The notes under the pieces were generated by a model. That model was not told where the DNA came from. It was given only the letters and a program-made list of their open reading frames with translations, and did no database searches. The position numbers and the translations under genes were made by a program. A stretch of DNA of 64,000 nucleotides from Planctomycetota bacterium (GTDB lineage Bacteria; Planctomycetota; Planctomycetia; Pirellulales; Lacipirellulaceae), in assembly GCA_029259945.1 (NCBI GenBank), contig JAJDEF010000043.1:1-64000 (forward strand). The letters run 5' to 3'. Shown here in pieces: positions 55,667 to 64,000 of this stretch. Position 1 is the stretch's first letter. Each line of letters opens with the position of its first letter.

Positions 55667-57310
55667 GTGGCTGTTCAGCTTGAAATTAACACAAAGACGC
55701 TCACCCCCAAACTTGGGCAGTCGTTATTCGATTGTGCCGAACAAGTTGGCGTACGCGTGCCTACCTCTTGCCGCAAGAATGGCAAGTGTCGCGAATGCTT
55801 AGTAGAGGTTGTTGAAGGAGGCGATTTACTCTCGCCGCTAGCGCCAGAAGAAGAGCACTTGAGAAACGGCTTTCGATTGTCGTGCCGAGCTTGTGTTGTG
55901 GCACAAACTGGGGTGGTACGTTGCCACACACTGCGCCGCGGCCAGATGCGTATCGAAAGTAGTTCAACCGCCCTCCATGACGTTCCGATTCCCAAAGGGT
56001 TCGACCCAGCCGTTTCACGCGACGGCGATTGGGTGCTGCTGGACGGCAAGCCGCTTGTGCGAATCGCCGGACCGCTACTTGGGCTTGCTGTCGACGTCGG
56101 CACGACCACCGTGGTTGTCCGACTGCACGACCTGGAAAACGGAAAAATTCTCGCGGTGCAATCCTTCGAGAATCCACAACGTTTCGCGGGTAGCGATATC
56201 ATGGCTCGGATCCATTACGACACCGAACAAGGTGGGCATCTACTGCAGAGAACGCTGCTGGCCTACCTCAGCCACGCGATCGAATCGCTGCCGTGCGACC
56301 CGCTGAATATCTACGAAGTCGTCATCGCCGGCAACACGACGATGCGCGACTTGCTATTTGGGCTGAATGTTTACACTGTGGGACAAAGGCCGTACCGCTC
56401 GGTTACGGAATTTGAAGTCGAGTCGGGAGAGCGAAAAACCACGACACTCACTACTACAGCTAAGAAACTTCGTTTGCCGATCTACTCAGAAGCTCGAGTG
56501 GTTGGCCTACCTCTAATTGGAGGTCACGTTGGTGCCGATGCGGCTGCATGTCTTCTCGCGATTGGCATCGCGAATGAAGATCGTACGGTTGCCCTAATGG
56601 ACATCGGTACCAACACCGAGCTGGTGGTAGGCAACCGCCACAAGATCTTGTCCGCTTCGTGTCCCGCGGGCCCTGCCTTCGAGGGCGGCGCAATTCGGTG
56701 TGGTATGCCAGGCCTCGACGGCGCTATCGAGTCTGTTCGCTTGTCTGAGACTGGCATCGAATCGCTCGGAATCATCGGTGATATTGACGCTCAGGGCATT
56801 TGCGGCTCGGGGCTCATCGATCTGCTCAGCGAGCTACTTCGCTCTCGTCGGATCGACCAGCTAGGACGTTACACCGACAATTCAGATCAGTTTAATCTCG
56901 ACCAAGAACAGGCCATCTATTTACATGAGCAAGACATCAGCGAACTTGCGCAAGCCAAAGGCGCCAATGTTGCTGGTCTGAGAATTGTGCTAAACGCCTA
57001 CGGCATCGACCTGGACGGTCTCGACCGTTTTTACTTAGCTGGTGGATTCGCACGCCATCTCGATCTTGACGCCGCGCGCCGCATCGGCTTGATACCCGAT
57101 CTCCCTTCGGACAAGCTAATTCAAATCGGCAATGCCTCGATCGAAGGGGCAAGCCTCGCACTTTGTTCGACCAGCCAGCGTGCGGACCTCGAATCACTCG
57201 TTCGTCGAATCGATCATGTTGAGCTTGAAACCGATGAGAAGTTTTTTGATTATTTTGTTGAAGGGTGCCAATTTATTCCTATGACAAACACCACATGCCA
57301 ACAGTCATGA
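55667..57310 (+). CDS. RACo-type reductive activator of corrinoid proteins
   Basis: A 547-residue protein with an N-terminal 2Fe-2S ferredoxin domain (SCRKNGKCRECLVEV, then RLSCRACV) and a C-terminal ASKHA ATPase-type domain (GLAVDVGTTTVVVRLHD, GNTTMRDLLFG, DIGTNTELVVGN, GICGSGLIDLLSEL, YLAGGFARHLDL). RACo/AcsV/RamA-type proteins use ATP to reduce inactive cob(II)alamin to cob(I)alamin on corrinoid proteins. The start is GTG. It ends in an ATGA overlap with the next gene. Its presence shows that the corrinoid protein cycles through Co(I) and needs repair. Confidence 0.92.
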   Translation: MAVQLEINTKTLTPKLGQSLFDCAEQVGVRVPTSCRKNGKCRECLVEVVEGGDLLSPLAPEEEHLRNGFRLSCRACVVAQTGVVRCHTLRRGQMRIESSSTALHDVPIPKGFDPAVSRDGDWVLLDGKPLVRIAGPLLGLAVDVGTTTVVVRLHDLENGKILAVQSFENPQRFAGSDIMARIHYDTEQGGHLLQRTLLAYLSHAIESLPCDPLNIYEVVIAGNTTMRDLLFGLNVYTVGQRPYRSVTEFEVESGERKTTTLTTTAKKLRLPIYSEARVVGLPLIGGHVGADAAACLLAIGIANEDRTVALMDIGTNTELVVGNRHKILSASCPAGPAFEGGAIRCGMPGLDGAIESVRLSETGIESLGIIGDIDAQGICGSGLIDLLSELLRSRRIDQLGRYTDNSDQFNLDQEQAIYLHEQDISELAQAKGANVAGLRIVLNAYGIDLDGLDRFYLAGGFARHLDLDAARRIGLIPDLPSDKLIQIGNASIEGASLALCSTSQRADLESLVRRIDHVELETDEKFFDYFVEGCQFIPMTNTTCQQS

Positions 57311-58461
57311 CAACCTCCCTTAAACCATTTCACTTACCTGACAGCGAGGCCCTAGAGGTCCCGGACATCTATTACCGGCGTCATCTCGGCCTGCCAATCG
57401 GGGCGAAGTTAGAAGATTGCCTTGCTGAGCTTACCGAACGTGCGCGAACATGGTATCGGCAGAATTCAACTCCTTGGACGACTGCGCGACAAATCGCGAT
57501 TGACAACATCTGTGGCGATGTCATTCATCTCGAACAGGGGATCGAACTGACGAGCCCCGTGCTTGCCCAGGGGCTTACGCACGCGGATGCTCATGGACTG
57601 GTTGTTGTGGCAGCGACAGCGGGCCTTGGGGTGGACGAGAAAATCGCAGCCCACTGGGAAGCTGAACACCCCGATGAAGCGATGTTTCTCAATTCCTACG
57701 CCATCGCCGCGGTCGAGCACTTGAGATGGACGCTCGGTGAACATCTGAGCCAAACGTTTCGCAACCAAGAAATGACCGTGTTGCCACACTACAGCCCAGG
57801 CTACGATGGCTGGGACTTGACCGATCAGCAGACTCTCTTTGCGTTGATCGAGGAGTCAGAGGATGCCGAAGAGAGCCCGCTGAAAATCCTTGAGTCGGGT
57901 TGTTTATTACCGATGAAGTCGACGTTGGCGGCCTACGGAATCACCCGTCGTACAGACCTGGGTGCGCTGGCCGACTATTGGACATTTCATCAGCAGGGCC
58001 CCGACAATCAGGATGCGGCGGCGGCTTATGCCTTTCCCGAGAGAACGCTCGTCCGTTGGCAGGAAAAGCGTTTAGCGCTCACAGCCCTGCCCGGTGGAAA
58101 GGTTCAAGCAACGTTTCAAGTCGACGGATCGACATGCACGAACATGGGCGTACCCCTACGATTCGTTTATCAAGTCCTTTTGCAAATCGAAGAAAATTCG
58201 GAATATCGAATCATGGATGCTTCGTGTCGTCCGGTGGAGGAGGATCGGGGCTATCAATCTATGTGCGCATACCTTGGCAACCCCGACCGATTCATGGCCG
58301 AACTGGAAGACTATCGACCGTTGGTCGGCAGACCCTTGAGCGAGGCGGTTCATTGGAATGTGTCGACTAGTCCTGCTGGCTGCCTATGTACTCGTCCTAG
58401 TCAAGATCACAAGTGGAGAATCGTGTTACAAACGATCCACTACGCATTACACAACGGTTAA
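57307..58461 (+). CDS. Stand-alone MetH-activation-like domain protein
   Basis: A 384-residue protein. Residues about 30-235 resemble the vitamin B12-dependent methionine synthase activation domain: LPHYSPGYDGWDLTDQQ, then LKILESGCLLPMKSTLAAYG. A second, Cys-containing region follows (DGSTCTNMG, ASCRPVEEDRGYQSMCAY, GCLCTRPSQDHKW), which could bind a metal or Fe-S cluster. In MetH this domain binds SAM and allows reductive remethylation of oxidised cobalamin. It begins in an ATGA overlap with the RACo gene, so it probably helps reactivate or remethylate the corrinoid protein. Confidence 0.75.
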   Translation: MTTSLKPFHLPDSEALEVPDIYYRRHLGLPIGAKLEDCLAELTERARTWYRQNSTPWTTARQIAIDNICGDVIHLEQGIELTSPVLAQGLTHADAHGLVVVAATAGLGVDEKIAAHWEAEHPDEAMFLNSYAIAAVEHLRWTLGEHLSQTFRNQEMTVLPHYSPGYDGWDLTDQQTLFALIEESEDAEESPLKILESGCLLPMKSTLAAYGITRRTDLGALADYWTFHQQGPDNQDAAAAYAFPERTLVRWQEKRLALTALPGGKVQATFQVDGSTCTNMGVPLRFVYQVLLQIEENSEYRIMDASCRPVEEDRGYQSMCAYLGNPDRFMAELEDYRPLVGRPLSEAVHWNVSTSPAGCLCTRPSQDHKWRIVLQTIHYALHNG

Positions 58462-58487
58462 CAATTTCAAAAATAAGGTGTTGAACC

Positions 58488-58817
58488 ATGAAAGTAATCA
58501 TCGCGGAAGAAAATTCCGACGCGGAACAGCTAATTCCCCCCGCCACGCCGGATAACTCGGGAATAGGGGTCAACTATGTCGACGCCTATATCAAGCCATT
58601 CAATACGGAAACCACGGATGGCCTGCAGATTTCCTGCAAGCGAAAAGGCCTTAAAATCACGCTAAGTATCGGCGACAAGACGGGCGAGGCAATCATGCGG
58701 AGGATCGATCACGGGCCCGATGTCCGTCGCATTCTCCGCGAAGCCCTGAAATCGGCAGCCGTTGAAGCTGGGGCCAATTTGACCGTGGAAGAAGGCGCCA
58801 TCTGCCTCGAACTCTAG
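58488..58817 (+). CDS. Small unknown protein of corrinoid operon (109 aa)
   Basis: A 109-residue soluble protein with no signal peptide or cysteine pairs suggestive of metal binding. VGVNYVDAY-like VNYVDAYIKPFNTETTDGLQ, then GLKITLSIGDKTGEAIMRRI and VRRILREALKSAA, indicate a compact alpha/beta fold. It follows the activation-like gene by 26 bp and is the last gene of the operon. I do not recognise it. Its place next to two reactivation factors makes a helper role in corrinoid chemistry plausible. Confidence 0.7.
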   Translation: MKVIIAEENSDAEQLIPPATPDNSGIGVNYVDAYIKPFNTETTDGLQISCKRKGLKITLSIGDKTGEAIMRRIDHGPDVRRILREALKSAAVEAGANLTVEEGAICLEL

Positions 58818-58867
58818 TTTCCGCTAGACGGTATCAGACCCAAGTTCGAGTGAGCTGTTGAAGCGAA

Positions 58868-60217
58868 TCAAGGAGCGGATTGTCGAGAGGCGGACGACGG
58901 GGGTGGGATTGCCTCCAGCAGCAAGGCTCCCCCGGGTTCGAGAGTCCACGAACCACTCACGTCATGGTTTTTTTCGACATTCGTTTCAGTTCTCGTCAGC
59001 AATCGCACGACCTGGCCCTCGGCAATGGTTTCGAGGCGGAAGTGGGCGGGGTTCTCCCAACTACTGTTGGCGATGAGGATGCGAGAGCGGTTCTTTTTAC
59101 GGAAAGTTCCAACGACAAGATTGGCATCCTCTCCGAATGGCGTCACGGTGGGAGAAACACCACCCTCCAGCAGTTTGCCACCTTGATAGCAAGCGACAAA
59201 AGAATTGTCCCAACCAATCAGCGCCCGTCCGGCGTGGTGCAGGAAAACATTGGCCTCGCGGACATAATCATAAACCGGTGTACGTACGCCGTTAACATCC
59301 AACATGGCCCCATAATGTTGCTCTAAAAGAGGCGCTTCTCCTTCGATCTGGTGCACTTCTTGATTAGCGAGCGGAGTCCAGTAGCTAAACCAGCAAATTC
59401 CCCGAGCACCATAGGCCAGGGCGGTGTTGGCCTGCCAGAAAACTTCAGCACGATTGGGCACCCGCAAGTAGTCTTTGAGGCCCTGGCTTTGCACGAACAC
59501 CCAGAAAGGGATTTCTGCCGAACGGGTTTCTTCACGCACGATCGTCAAATCGCTGAACCATTTTGCAGCCACCGTGACTTTTTCCCGCAGGGGATAAAAA
59601 TCGTATGCCAACAGGCGCGGCCTCACAATTTCAAGGCAACTATGCACATAGTCCTGGAAATTGGCTGTCCCCAGTTGCGCGGGACTGGCGTATGAGGGGA
59701 ACAGGTTGATGAACGGTTCATGCTCGTGATCTTTCTCCAGCAGGCGATCACGCAGTCTCCGTAGTGATGGAAACAAGGTCTTATTTGGTTCGTCCTTGAT
59801 AAAGCAGCAGGCAAAAGCGGGATGATTACGATAATCGGCCACCAAGGATTCGAGCGTTGCCTCGTCAATAGAGCGAACCTCTGCAGACGCATGGGCGAAG
59901 CAGCGCAGGTCCATGGGAATTACGCGCAGTCCAGCCCCCTGCGCCAGATCCATGGCTTTCAAGTTCTGCTCTGCCGTGTATATGCCATTGGCCGGAATAA
60001 TGACATCGATGCCTGCATCCGCAATCTCGCGGTAACGCGCGGCGGTGGCAGCTTCGGGCGGAGGGCCACCGTGCGCGACAATCACGAACTCGTCCCACAA
60101 TGGCGTCTTACGAGGAGAGGGTGCCTCACGGTCGCTCGGGTTCGCAGAAGCAAACCCCGCCATTGAGACCCCTAGTATCGTCAGGAGCATAAGTAGCATT
60201 TTCAGGTTCATCTGCAT
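58868..60217 (-). CDS. Exported TIM-barrel glycosidase-like protein
   Basis: A 449-residue protein with a signal peptide (LKMLLMLLTILGVSMAGFASA). The core has ARYREIADAGIDVIIPANGI, YRNHPAFACCFIKDEP, a predicted barrel with LLAYDFYPLRE and FWVFVQSQGLKDYLR, and ARGICWFSYWTPLA, which recall GH42/GH5-like or related beta-galactosidase barrels. A C-terminal beta domain follows (NRSRILIANSSWENPAHFRL). GGAGGAAAG precedes the ATG at 60217. It converges on the corrinoid operon and may degrade an extracellular glycan, but no catalytic pair is certain. Confidence 0.72.
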   Translation of the reverse strand: MQMNLKMLLMLLTILGVSMAGFASANPSDREAPSPRKTPLWDEFVIVAHGGPPPEAATAARYREIADAGIDVIIPANGIYTAEQNLKAMDLAQGAGLRVIPMDLRCFAHASAEVRSIDEATLESLVADYRNHPAFACCFIKDEPNKTLFPSLRRLRDRLLEKDHEHEPFINLFPSYASPAQLGTANFQDYVHSCLEIVRPRLLAYDFYPLREKVTVAAKWFSDLTIVREETRSAEIPFWVFVQSQGLKDYLRVPNRAEVFWQANTALAYGARGICWFSYWTPLANQEVHQIEGEAPLLEQHYGAMLDVNGVRTPVYDYVREANVFLHHAGRALIGWDNSFVACYQGGKLLEGGVSPTVTPFGEDANLVVGTFRKKNRSRILIANSSWENPAHFRLETIAEGQVVRLLTRTETNVEKNHDVSGSWTLEPGGALLLEAIPPPSSASRQSAP

Positions 60218-60530
60218 CGTCTTTCCTCCAACCCACACGGAGTGTGGGTGCCAAAACTGGTTTAGTAAATCTCGTGGTCTCGACCGTGAGCAGCCTGACC
60301 GATCTCAGCCCCCTACTTCAAGGGTGGACTGACCAAAATCCCCTCAAAATACCGCTTTGCCCCTTTAATAGTAAATTTTACCGAATCTGTCGACAAAGTG
60401 CTGGACACCATGGAATAAACGATTATTCTGAATGCTACGGCGGTTAGGCTAATCGTTGTCGGTAGGTAGTGGTTGTTCCATAGGATCAGGTTCTCGAGTT
60501 CTTTTCTTTCTTCTCTTGGGGGAGTGACTG
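60218..60530. other. Intergenic, shared upstream region
   Basis: About 310 bp between divergent genes. Apart from the ribosome sites at both ends (GGAGGAAAG on the minus strand, GGGGGAG on the plus strand) I see no palindrome or clear promoter boxes. Confidence 0.4.
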
Positions 60531-62168
60531 ATGAGGTCATGGATTTGCGCGGCATCACTGGTCTTATGCCTAGCCAGTCAAACGGCATTTGGCGCCCTGG
60601 TGATTACCGAAGCGGCCCCTACCCCAGGTGGCACCAATGCCGTGCTGCAACCCATGGACTGGTGGGAACTAACGAATACAGGGCCGAGTGCTACCTCGCT
60701 TGACGGCTTCGAGTGGATCGATCGAGATGTTACCAATAACCAGACAGCGGTATTTCCCAACGGAATCTCAATTGCCAGCGGTGAGTCGATCATCATCCTT
60801 CGAGATGGCACTTCTTCTGGGACGATTCCTTTTCAGCCCACTGCTGAGGCTGAGTTCCGCTCGGACTGGGGCTTAGCTCCGTCGGTTCAGATATTGATGG
60901 AGAATACGTTCACAGGCCTCGCTCCTTTTTCTGGCTTAGGTGGCTCTAGCGAGTTGATTCACTTGTACGATGGTCCACCCCCTACTTTGGGGACCGCGAA
61001 CCTTCTCGCCAGTGCTCCAACTGGCGGTGCAGGCGTAGGTAGAACCCATGAGTGGGGTACCGACCAGGGAGGTACCCTAGGTCGCCTGAGTGTGAGTGGG
61101 CAGCGTGGTGCCATTACCCTCGCGGATGGCCGGGTTGGCTCACCAGGCTTTGCCACAGTTGGCCTTTCGGGACCTAAAACGATCTTCTCGGATACGTTTG
61201 ATGTTTCGGACCCTCTTCTAACGGACACGGATGATGAATTGGCATTCCCACGTCAACAATTTTCAACCTCTGACTACGACGCGATTGGCGGCGCGGTCAT
61301 CGGCCATGATGCATTTGGCGCTGGCGATGATGGGCTTGCTCTTACCACAACATCTGCCTTGTCTGGTGCAGTAGTCGACCTACGCGAAGATTTCGGTCCA
61401 TCCCTGGTCGGGAGGAGATATTCGATCGGTTACACTGGTCGTATTGATATTCCGGCGGGTGCAGTTGGTCATTGGCAAGGCTTCAGCATAGCAGACGACT
61501 TTCCCGCCGAATCTGTCAACGGTCTCTTCACCGATTTCGGACTCCTGGTGGATGGGATCGGGCAGTGGCAAGCCTTTCTGGACGGCACGTTAGTAGGTAG
61601 CGGTGCAAATACGGGAATCGTCTCGGGGCAAGATTTTGACATCGAATTCCTGTTTGACGAGACATTGGCCAGCCCCGAAGTAACGGCTACGGTTACCGCG
61701 ACAGCGGGTGCGGTGGTTCTAGGAACGATTCCTCTTGATGCTTTGGGTCCAGGGACTGGCTTCGAAGACATCAGCCGGTTTTTTGAGCTACGGGCTTGGC
61801 TCGACGACTTAACCGCCCTCCCTGGCGACGTTTACGACCATCATCTCAACAACTTAACCATTGCCGAACTCGGCCCCGCGGTCACCTTGGTCGCAGATTT
61901 CAACAGCGACGGGGTCGTTGACAACGCTGACCTTGTCGTGTGGCAAGGCGGCTTTGGAACTGGAACGACACTCGCCGAAGGCGATGCCGATGGCAATGGC
62001 GTAGTCGACGGACAAGATTTTTTACTCTGGCAAAACAACCTAGGAACAAGCTCGCCTGCCGTTTCAGCGGCGGGAGCAGCGGTACCTGAGCCTACTAGCT
62101 GTGCTTTGGCAATGATGGCGTTGGCGCTTGTCGCTGGCGTGCATCGCAAACGTCTGGAGGTGGCCTGA
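60531..62168 (+). CDS. Secreted lamin-tail/dockerin/PEP-CTERM protein 1
   Basis: A 545-residue exported protein: signal peptide (ICAASLVLCLASQTAFG), then a lamin-tail-like domain (ALVITEAAPTPGGTNAVLQP, WWELTNTGPSATSLDGFEWI). A beta-rich middle follows, then a dockerin-like pair of calcium loops (DFNSDGVVDNADLVVWQ and DADGNGVVDGQDFLLWQ). The sorting signal is VPEPTSCALAMMALALVAG followed by basic residues, the PEP-CTERM type, which directs export to the cell surface with cleavage by an exosortase. Its role is probably adhesion or surface structure. A tandem paralogue follows at 62309. Confidence 0.85.
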   Translation: MRSWICAASLVLCLASQTAFGALVITEAAPTPGGTNAVLQPMDWWELTNTGPSATSLDGFEWIDRDVTNNQTAVFPNGISIASGESIIILRDGTSSGTIPFQPTAEAEFRSDWGLAPSVQILMENTFTGLAPFSGLGGSSELIHLYDGPPPTLGTANLLASAPTGGAGVGRTHEWGTDQGGTLGRLSVSGQRGAITLADGRVGSPGFATVGLSGPKTIFSDTFDVSDPLLTDTDDELAFPRQQFSTSDYDAIGGAVIGHDAFGAGDDGLALTTTSALSGAVVDLREDFGPSLVGRRYSIGYTGRIDIPAGAVGHWQGFSIADDFPAESVNGLFTDFGLLVDGIGQWQAFLDGTLVGSGANTGIVSGQDFDIEFLFDETLASPEVTATVTATAGAVVLGTIPLDALGPGTGFEDISRFFELRAWLDDLTALPGDVYDHHLNNLTIAELGPAVTLVADFNSDGVVDNADLVVWQGGFGTGTTLAEGDADGNGVVDGQDFLLWQNNLGTSSPAVSAAGAAVPEPTSCALAMMALALVAGVHRKRLEVA

Positions 62169-62308
62169 AAAATCATTGCATTGGCTGAGCGCCCCATAGC
62201 CTTGGCCAACGAAACTAGAGCGATTTTTCGAAAGTGCTGATTAGAGAACAAGACATACGTTGAATGAATTTCGGTTTTTTTCTGCCTTTTCTTTTGAGGG
62301 AGTGACTG

Positions 62309-63997
62309 ATGAAGTTACAGAAGTTACGGATTTGCGCGGCATCACTGGTTTTTTGTGTGGTCAGCCAAACGGCGTTTGGCGCCCTAGTGATTACCGAAGC
62401 GGCCCCTACCCCAGGTGGTGCCAATGCCTTGCTGCAACCCATGGACTGGTGGGAGCTGACGAATACAGGCCCGAGCGCTGTCTCGCTCGATGGCTTCGAA
62501 TGGATCGACCGTGATGTTACCAACAACAATACGGCTGTGTTCCCCACCGGAATCTCTGTTGCCAGTGGTGAGTCGATCGTCATCCTTCGAGATGGTACTT
62601 CTTCTTCTACAATTGGCTTTCAGGCTGGTGTTGAAGCCGCGTTCCGTTCAGACTGGGGCTTAGCTCCGTCGGTTCAGATCTTGATGGAGAATACGTTCAC
62701 GGGCCTCCAACTTTTTTCCGGCTTGGGTGGCTCTAGCGAGTTGATTCACTTGTACGATGGCCCTCCTCCTACTTTGGGAACCGCGAGCCTTCTCGCCAGT
62801 GCTCCAACTGGCGGCGCAGGCGTAGGTGTCACCCATGAGTGGGGTACCGACACCGGTGGGACCTTAGGTCGCTTGAGCGTGAGTGGGCAGCGTGGTGCCA
62901 TTACCCTCGCGGATGGCCGGGTCGGCTCGCCGGGCTTTGCCACAGTTGGCCTTTCGGGACCTAAAACGATCTTCTCCGATACGTTCGAGCTGTCGAATGC
63001 TTCTCCGGCAGTCCAAGCGGACATCGATTTTGAATTGGCACTCCCACGTCAACAATTTTCAACCTCGGACTACATCGAAATTGGCCCCGGCGCGGCCATC
63101 GAACAGGATGCGTTTGGCGCTGGCACCGGCGATTGGCTTACCCTTGCTGCAGATGATGCGTTTGGTGGCTCGGTAGTCGACCTACGCGAAGATTTCGGTC
63201 CATCCCTGGTCGGGAAAAGATATTCGTTCAGTTACGATAGTCGCATGGATGTCACACTGGACGTTAATGGAAACCCTACGGCTGATTTTTGGCAAGGCTT
63301 CAGTGTGGCAGACGACTTTCCCGCCGAATCTGTCACCGATCTCTTCACCGATTTCGGAATTATATTCCGCCCGACCGGGGATTGGTCCCTCTGGCTGGAC
63401 GGTAACTTGACAGTTGGTAGCGGGATTACCGATCTTGGAATCGACACAGGCATCCGCAACGGAGAATTTTTCGACGTCGAATTTGTCTTTGACGAGACGT
63501 TGGCCAGCCCCACCGTAACGGCTACGGTGACTACCGCGACACTGGGTTCAGTGGTTCTAGGGACGATTGCTCTTGATGCTTTTGGTCCAGGAACTGGCTT
63601 TGAAGACATCAGCCGGTTTTATGAGCTGCGAACCTTTTCGGCAGGCATCCCCGTTGGCGACACGTTCAGCAACCGTTACGACAACTTAACCATTGCCGAA
63701 CTCGGTCCCGCGGTCACCTTGATCGCAGATTTCAACAGCGACGGGGTCGTTGACAACGCTGACCTTGTCGTATGGCAAGGCGGCTTTGGAACTGGAACGA
63801 CACTCGCCGAAGGCGATGCCGATGGCAATGGCGTAGTCGACGGACAAGATTTTTTGCTCTGGCAAAACAACCTTGGGACAAGCTCGCCTGCCGTTTCAGC
63901 GGCGGGAGCGGTACCCGAACCTACTAGCTGTGCTTTGGCAATGATGGCGTTGGCGCTTGTCGCTGGCGTGCATCGCAGACGCCTGGAGGTGGCCTGA
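62309..63997 (+). CDS. Secreted lamin-tail/dockerin/PEP-CTERM protein 2
   Basis: A 562-residue paralogue of the preceding protein with the same domain order: signal peptide (LVFCVVSQTAFG), lamin-tail domain, beta-rich middle, two calcium loops and VPEPTSCALAMMALALVAG. The dockerin, sorting signal and 5' region are almost identical. The middle (about residues 230-460) is more diverged, with two short insertions (for example around NASPAVQADID and DVNGNPTAD). GAGGGAG precedes the ATG. The bases after its stop (CCTGAAAA) equal those after the first copy, so a third copy may follow beyond the window. Confidence 0.85.
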   Translation: MKLQKLRICAASLVFCVVSQTAFGALVITEAAPTPGGANALLQPMDWWELTNTGPSAVSLDGFEWIDRDVTNNNTAVFPTGISVASGESIVILRDGTSSSTIGFQAGVEAAFRSDWGLAPSVQILMENTFTGLQLFSGLGGSSELIHLYDGPPPTLGTASLLASAPTGGAGVGVTHEWGTDTGGTLGRLSVSGQRGAITLADGRVGSPGFATVGLSGPKTIFSDTFELSNASPAVQADIDFELALPRQQFSTSDYIEIGPGAAIEQDAFGAGTGDWLTLAADDAFGGSVVDLREDFGPSLVGKRYSFSYDSRMDVTLDVNGNPTADFWQGFSVADDFPAESVTDLFTDFGIIFRPTGDWSLWLDGNLTVGSGITDLGIDTGIRNGEFFDVEFVFDETLASPTVTATVTTATLGSVVLGTIALDAFGPGTGFEDISRFYELRTFSAGIPVGDTFSNRYDNLTIAELGPAVTLIADFNSDGVVDNADLVVWQGGFGTGTTLAEGDADGNGVVDGQDFLLWQNNLGTSSPAVSAAGAVPEPTSCALAMMALALVAGVHRRRLEVA

Positions 63998-64000
63998 AAA

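Larger units (their letters stand above)
60531..63997 (+). repeat. Tandem gene duplication
   Basis: The two PEP-CTERM genes, including the GAGTGACTGATG at each start and the CCTGAAAA after each stop, form a direct tandem repeat of about 1.7 kb with a 140-bp spacer. Long stretches of the 5' and 3' thirds are nearly identical in DNA, pointing to recent duplication or gene conversion. Confidence 0.8.

Overview
The window looks like planctomycete chromosome, probably Pirellulales (an inference). The grounds are a tandem pair of secreted lamin-tail/dockerin/PEP-CTERM proteins, a Gly/Arg/Ser-rich exported protein, an ammonium-transporter/histidine-kinase fusion, a UroD-type methyltransferase with a RACo-type corrinoid activator, and several decayed integrase-core transposases. 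I found no rRNA, tRNA or CRISPR array.

Layout. (1) 1-2247: an integrase-core transposase next to the last codons of a decayed tyrosine recombinase. (2) 2248-18992: an ion and bicarbonate module holding a truncated 2-hydroxyacid dehydrogenase, two tandem-domain universal stress proteins, a CPA2 antiporter, a P-type cation ATPase, NhaR, an HPF-like protein, beta-carbonic anhydrase, SulP, PEP carboxylase and an EIIA-SLC4 bicarbonate transporter. A palindrome of the form TAGATA-N-TATCTA lies at three promoters here and is the likely NhaR operator. (3) 18993-31873: a signalling module (response regulators, HD-GYP, Amt-histidine kinase, HDOD and a degenerate HD-GYP protein), followed by transposase scraps, an AlkB-like dioxygenase and a frameshifted methyltransferase. 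(4) 31874-40827: a slipin remnant, an Fe-S Rrf2 regulator and a Tat-exported molybdoenzyme cluster resembling the periplasmic nitrite oxidoreductase of Nitrospira and anammox bacteria (cytochrome c/gamma subunit, catalytic subunit, small protein, Fe-S subunit, chaperone). Modules 2-4 are delimited by four direct copies of a 25-26 bp sequence (2222, 18968, 31848, 40802). At two copies, and probably a third, a recombinase C-terminal tail lies upstream. This suggests serial site-specific integration of cargo at one attachment sequence.

(5) 40828-43264: two exported proteins. (6) 43664-58817: two divergent operons sharing one promoter region. Leftward are a LacI regulator, a DUF4037 protein, a UroD-family methyltransferase, an alpha-L-rhamnosidase-like enzyme, L-rhamnose mutarotase and a RhaT permease. 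Rightward are a corrinoid protein, MetF with a MetV-like zinc/Fe-S tail, a DHPS-type methyltransferase, an amidohydrolase, RACo, a MetH-activation-like protein and a 109-residue unknown. A perfect 14-bp palindrome overlaps the -10 box of the rightward promoter. I read the locus as corrinoid-dependent removal of methyl groups from methylated rhamnose, with the methyl group passed to folate. This is the best candidate for an undescribed system in the window, but the substrate is inferred from context only. (7) 58868-63997: an exported TIM-barrel protein and two tandem PEP-CTERM paralogues.
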